From positions 1 through 8,309 of the forward strand of contig CAYYNB010000226.1 in assembly GCA_964472565.1 (NCBI GenBank): a stretch of DNA of 8,309 nucleotides, read 5' to 3'. The stretch is from DATAMF01 sp964472565. Its GTDB lineage: Bacteria > Chloroflexota > Anaerolineae > Aggregatilineales > Aggregatilineaceae. The notes under the pieces are model-generated. The model saw only the letters and a program-made list of their open reading frames with translations. It was not told the origin of the DNA and did no database searches. Positions within the stretch are counted from its first letter, which is position 1; every line of letters starts with the position of its first letter. Made by a program: the position numbers and the translations under genes. This document shows positions 6,305 through 8,309 of this stretch, piece by piece.

Positions 6305-7468
6305 TTAGCGACGAACCTTGTCCCACATATGGCTGTCACGGATACGACTGGCTCCATCCGCCCAATCAACGGTCCGGCCTGCGCCAAACGCGCGGAAATA
6401 GGTGGCACCGATGGCGGCGGCACGTTCGGCAGCCAGCAGTTCGCCCGGAATGCTGTAGACCAGCGAGGCGAAAGCTTCGCGCACAGAACCTTTGATGGGC
6501 AGGATATATTGGGCGTACTGGCTGATTTCGTGTTCACCCTCGGGAACCACAACTGCCACACGACGACCAATGACATGTGCGGCGCGGGCGACTTCGGCCA
6601 TCCGATCCGCGTCATGATCGGCGGCACTGATCAGAATGGTGGGGGTATCGGCGCGCTGGGAAAAATATTGCAGATGTGCCCATTCTTCAGTGTCCTGGGC
6701 CAGCGATGGATCGCCGCTGGCTTCGAGCATCTTGGCGGCGCTGAACATGGCGACTCCGTACATAGGACCGGCCCCGACATAAACAAACTCGGTGGCGTCT
6801 TGCCAGTGGGCAGCGATTTCACGGGCGACAGGTTCACAGGCCTGAATGGTGGCTTCCATCGCGTCCGCCAGTTCGAGCAGTTCAGCGCGCAGACGGTCCG
6901 CGTGGGCGGTGGTCAGGTGGCCGCGTACTTCACCGATGCGCAAGGCTGCGCTGTAGAGGGCCATTTGCGAGGCGAGGTAGGAGCGAACGCCGGGGACCAC
7001 TGCGCCCTGCAATTCATCGGACAGCGGCGGTACGGTGGTCTGGAAGATTTTTTCGGCAGACAGAGCTAACGGCGCGGCGGGATTTCCGGTCAGCGCGATG
7101 GCAACCGCGCCAACCTGACGGGCTAACTGCATCGCCTCAATGGTACGGCTGACGACACCAGAGACGGAGACAGCGATTACCAGATTGGTGTTGGGGCCGG
7201 TGGAGGGCAGGTGGCCGACGACGTAGCGGCTGAAGGTCAGGGCGCTGATGGCCTGCGTGGGCACCCCGGCGAACTGGTGAAAGGCTAATTCGGCACCTAC
7301 CGGCGCATGGTAACTGTCACCACAACCCACCAAATAGATACGTTTGACGGAACGGCACAATTCAAAGTCGAAGGTGGCACGGGCCGATTGATCAAAAGGT
7401 TTGGCGATATCTCGCACGAGCTGCGGCAAGGTATCAATTTGTTGGTGCATCGACGAACGGATTGACAT
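6305..7468 (-). CDS. Double-SIS-domain sugar-phosphate isomerase/deglycase-like protein
   Basis: This 387-residue protein resembles the isomerase half of GlmS without the glutaminase domain, as in AgaS- and FrlB-type enzymes. The opening MHQQIDTLPQLVRD matches the usual helix before the first SIS domain. SIS1 (about 40-180) has VGCGDSYHA (47-55) and the phosphate loop SVSGVVSRT (101-109). SIS2 (about 215-350) has GAGPMYG (232-238) and Glu249 and His265, at the places of the GlmS catalytic Glu and ring-opening His. The lysine near the C-terminus of GlmS (in NLAKS) has no clear equivalent. Family members act on phosphorylated amino sugars or sugar-amine adducts; the partner kinase 5 bases downstream supports a kinase-plus-isomerase/deglycase pathway, but the substrate is open. 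The ATG at 7468 has AGGGA about 9 bases upstream. Confidence 0.87.
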   Translation of the reverse strand: MSIRSSMHQQIDTLPQLVRDIAKPFDQSARATFDFELCRSVKRIYLVGCGDSYHAPVGAELAFHQFAGVPTQAISALTFSRYVVGHLPSTGPNTNLVIAVSVSGVVSRTIEAMQLARQVGAVAIALTGNPAAPLALSAEKIFQTTVPPLSDELQGAVVPGVRSYLASQMALYSAALRIGEVRGHLTTAHADRLRAELLELADAMEATIQACEPVAREIAAHWQDATEFVYVGAGPMYGVAMFSAAKMLEASGDPSLAQDTEEWAHLQYFSQRADTPTILISAADHDADRMAEVARAAHVIGRRVAVVVPEGEHEISQYAQYILPIKGSVREAFASLVYSIPGELLAAERAAAIGATYFRAFGAGRTVDWADGASRIRDSHMWDKVRR

Positions 7469-7493
7469 AGTTACAAATCCCTATATGAAATAA

Positions 7494-7509
7494 ACCACGC
7501 AACTGTGGT
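7494..7509. promoter_or_regulatory. ACCAC-N6-GTGGT palindrome in the divergent SIS/DsrE region
   Basis: Perfect 5-bp half sites ACCAC (7494-7498) and GTGGT (7505-7509) are spaced 6 bases apart, 16 bp in all, in the 73-base gap between the divergent SIS gene and the DsrE-like gene. The right half site touches TACGAT (7509-7514), a possible -10 element for the DsrE-like gene (four of six matches), with ATGAAA (7485-7490) as a weak -35 at 18-base spacing. The position suits an operator for a dimeric repressor affecting both genes. The regulator is not in the window. Confidence 0.4.
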
Positions 7510-7541
7510 ACGATTTCTCCCATTACGAAAGGGGCTGCACA

Positions 7542-7877
7542 ATGACTAGTGTTATTTTAGTGACAAATGACGGCATGGGTAAGGGGAATCCCGAACTTCA
7601 GCACATCCTCGTTACCAAATATTTTCAACTGTTATTGGAAGATGGCAAATTTCCAGCGGCCATCTGTTTTTATGCGGACGGCGTCAAACTGGTGTGTGAC
7701 GGATCGCCCGTGCTCGATCAACTGCGCAAGCTCCAGGAAAAGGGCGTGCATGTGATTGTGTGCAGCACGTGCCTTAGCTTTTATGGACTCACCGATCAGG
7801 TCCAGGTTGGGCTGGTGGCCGGAATGCCGGATATTATCGAGGCACAATGGCTGGCGGACAAGGTTATCACCATTTAG
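7542..7877 (+). CDS. DsrE-like protein related to the C-terminal domain of YedF
   Basis: A 111-residue cytoplasmic protein of the DsrE/DsrF-like fold. The whole length matches my recollection of the C-terminal domain of YedF, a protein linked to selenium/sulfur metabolism: opening VILVTNDGMGKGNPEL, the middle segment ADGVKL..DGSPVLDQL, then CSTCLSFYGL with Cys74 and Cys77, and the ending ADKVITI. The N-terminal TusA-like domain of full YedF is absent, so this is a stand-alone form. The Cys pair is a candidate for persulfide or selenium handling, though the biochemical role is not established. ATG at 7542 is preceded by GAAAGGGG with 7-base spacing, a strong site. It is antisense to its neighbours and its 3' end overlaps the second kinase gene by 11 bases. 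Confidence 0.85.
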   Translation: MTSVILVTNDGMGKGNPELQHILVTKYFQLLLEDGKFPAAICFYADGVKLVCDGSPVLDQLRKLQEKGVHVIVCSTCLSFYGLTDQVQVGLVAGMPDIIEAQWLADKVITI

Positions 7878-8309
7878 CCAACGGCTTCAGACCCGATCGG
7901 GCTTCGGATAAACGGCGGGCATAATCGGCGGGATCGGGCAGCGTGTTTGGGATGCCGACCTGCTCCAGCATGTAGGAGGCGGCTGCACTCGCGTGACAGG
8001 CCGCTTCTTCGATGCCGGACTCGAAACGAGCGACCAACGCCCCACAAAACGCATTCCCCGCGCCGACGACATCAATTACCGACGTTTGGACGGCGGGAAC
8101 ATGTACGCCGTACCCTTCGGTTAGATTCCAAAGGTCGGCCCCATCGGCCCCACGCCGGAGGGCCAAAAAACGACACCCTAGATCACGAAAACGATGGAGC
8201 AGAGTCGTGTAATCGCTGGTCTGAACCAACTGAACCGCCTCGTGCCAGTTGGGTGAAAAAATGTCGCACTCGACTAACAGGGTGCGCAATTCCGCATCGG
8301 TCATGGGGC
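7867..8309 (-). CDS. PfkB-family sugar kinase, C-terminal part (cut by window edge), GAGN variant
   Basis: The reading frame stays open to the right end of the window, so the roughly 147 residues seen are the C-terminal half of a protein whose start lies outside; the Met at 8304 is internal. The SPNWHEA motif and the signature DVVGAGNAFCGALVARF identify the ribokinase fold. As in the kinase at 5385-6299, the catalytic Asp of GAGD is replaced by Asn (codon at 8053-8055). The two proteins share the layout DI-SPNW-EA, ADG/EAG and GAGN-CG, and are clearly paralogous, though the middle has diverged. It lies upstream of and in the same direction as the SIS-kinase genes, separated by the antisense DsrE-like gene. 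Function is that of a sugar-kinase-like protein, with substrate unknown. Confidence 0.82.
   Translation of the reverse strand, partial: PMTDAELRTLLVECDIFSPNWHEAVQLVQTSDYTTLLHRFRDLGCRFLALRRGADGADLWNLTEGYGVHVPAVQTSVIDVVGAGNAFCGALVARFESGIEEAACHASAAASYMLEQVGIPNTLPDPADYARRLSEARSGLKPLAKW

Noticed and set aside
6299..7069. Long plus-strand open frame of 256 codons
   Set aside because: It is fully antisense to the SIS gene, whose motifs are clear, and its translation has low-complexity Gly-rich character with no recognisable domain.

Overview
The window looks like chromosomal DNA from an environmental bacterium of moderately high GC. The best guess is Chloroflexota: this rests on the style of the OmpR-type regulator, the HtrA-type protease and the GNAT and sugar-kinase proteins, and is an inference from general resemblance. 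No rRNA, tRNA, CRISPR array, integrase or transposase is visible. Coding density is high and several neighbouring genes overlap or nearly touch.

Left block (1-4363) reads as an envelope protein-quality-control module. On the minus strand a secreted or anchored protein with two PDZ domains (1261-2001) is followed after 24 bases by an HtrA/Deg-family serine protease (109-1236). Divergent from them, on the plus strand, lie an OmpR-family response regulator (2183-2872) and its membrane histidine kinase (2882-4363). The 181-base region between the two operons holds a tandem 7-bp direct repeat with an 11-bp period, the geometry typical of OmpR/PhoB-family binding sites, just upstream of a plausible -35/-10 pair. 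The layout is analogous to CssRS/htrA of Bacillus and CpxAR/degP of Escherichia coli. The simplest reading is that the kinase senses an envelope signal and the regulator controls its own operon, the protease operon, or both.

Middle and right block (4347-7468, minus strand) is a likely operon: a two-domain SIS sugar-phosphate isomerase/deglycase-like protein, then a PfkB-family sugar kinase 5 bases downstream, then a GNAT acetyltransferase. A 90-base gap before the acetyltransferase contains a long-range 13-bp perfect inverted repeat whose second arm covers that gene's ribosome binding site. At the right edge is the C-terminal half of a second PfkB-family protein (minus strand, cut by the window). 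Both PfkB proteins carry GAGN where the family has the catalytic GAGD. Between the second kinase and the SIS gene, in the opposite orientation, sits a small DsrE/YedF-like protein (7542-7877).

Points most worth following up are the two-component/HtrA regulatory region, an anomalous G-rich patch that degrades the DNA-binding domain of the response regulator, the GAGN kinase pair beside a SIS enzyme, and the inverted-repeat leader of the acetyltransferase gene.
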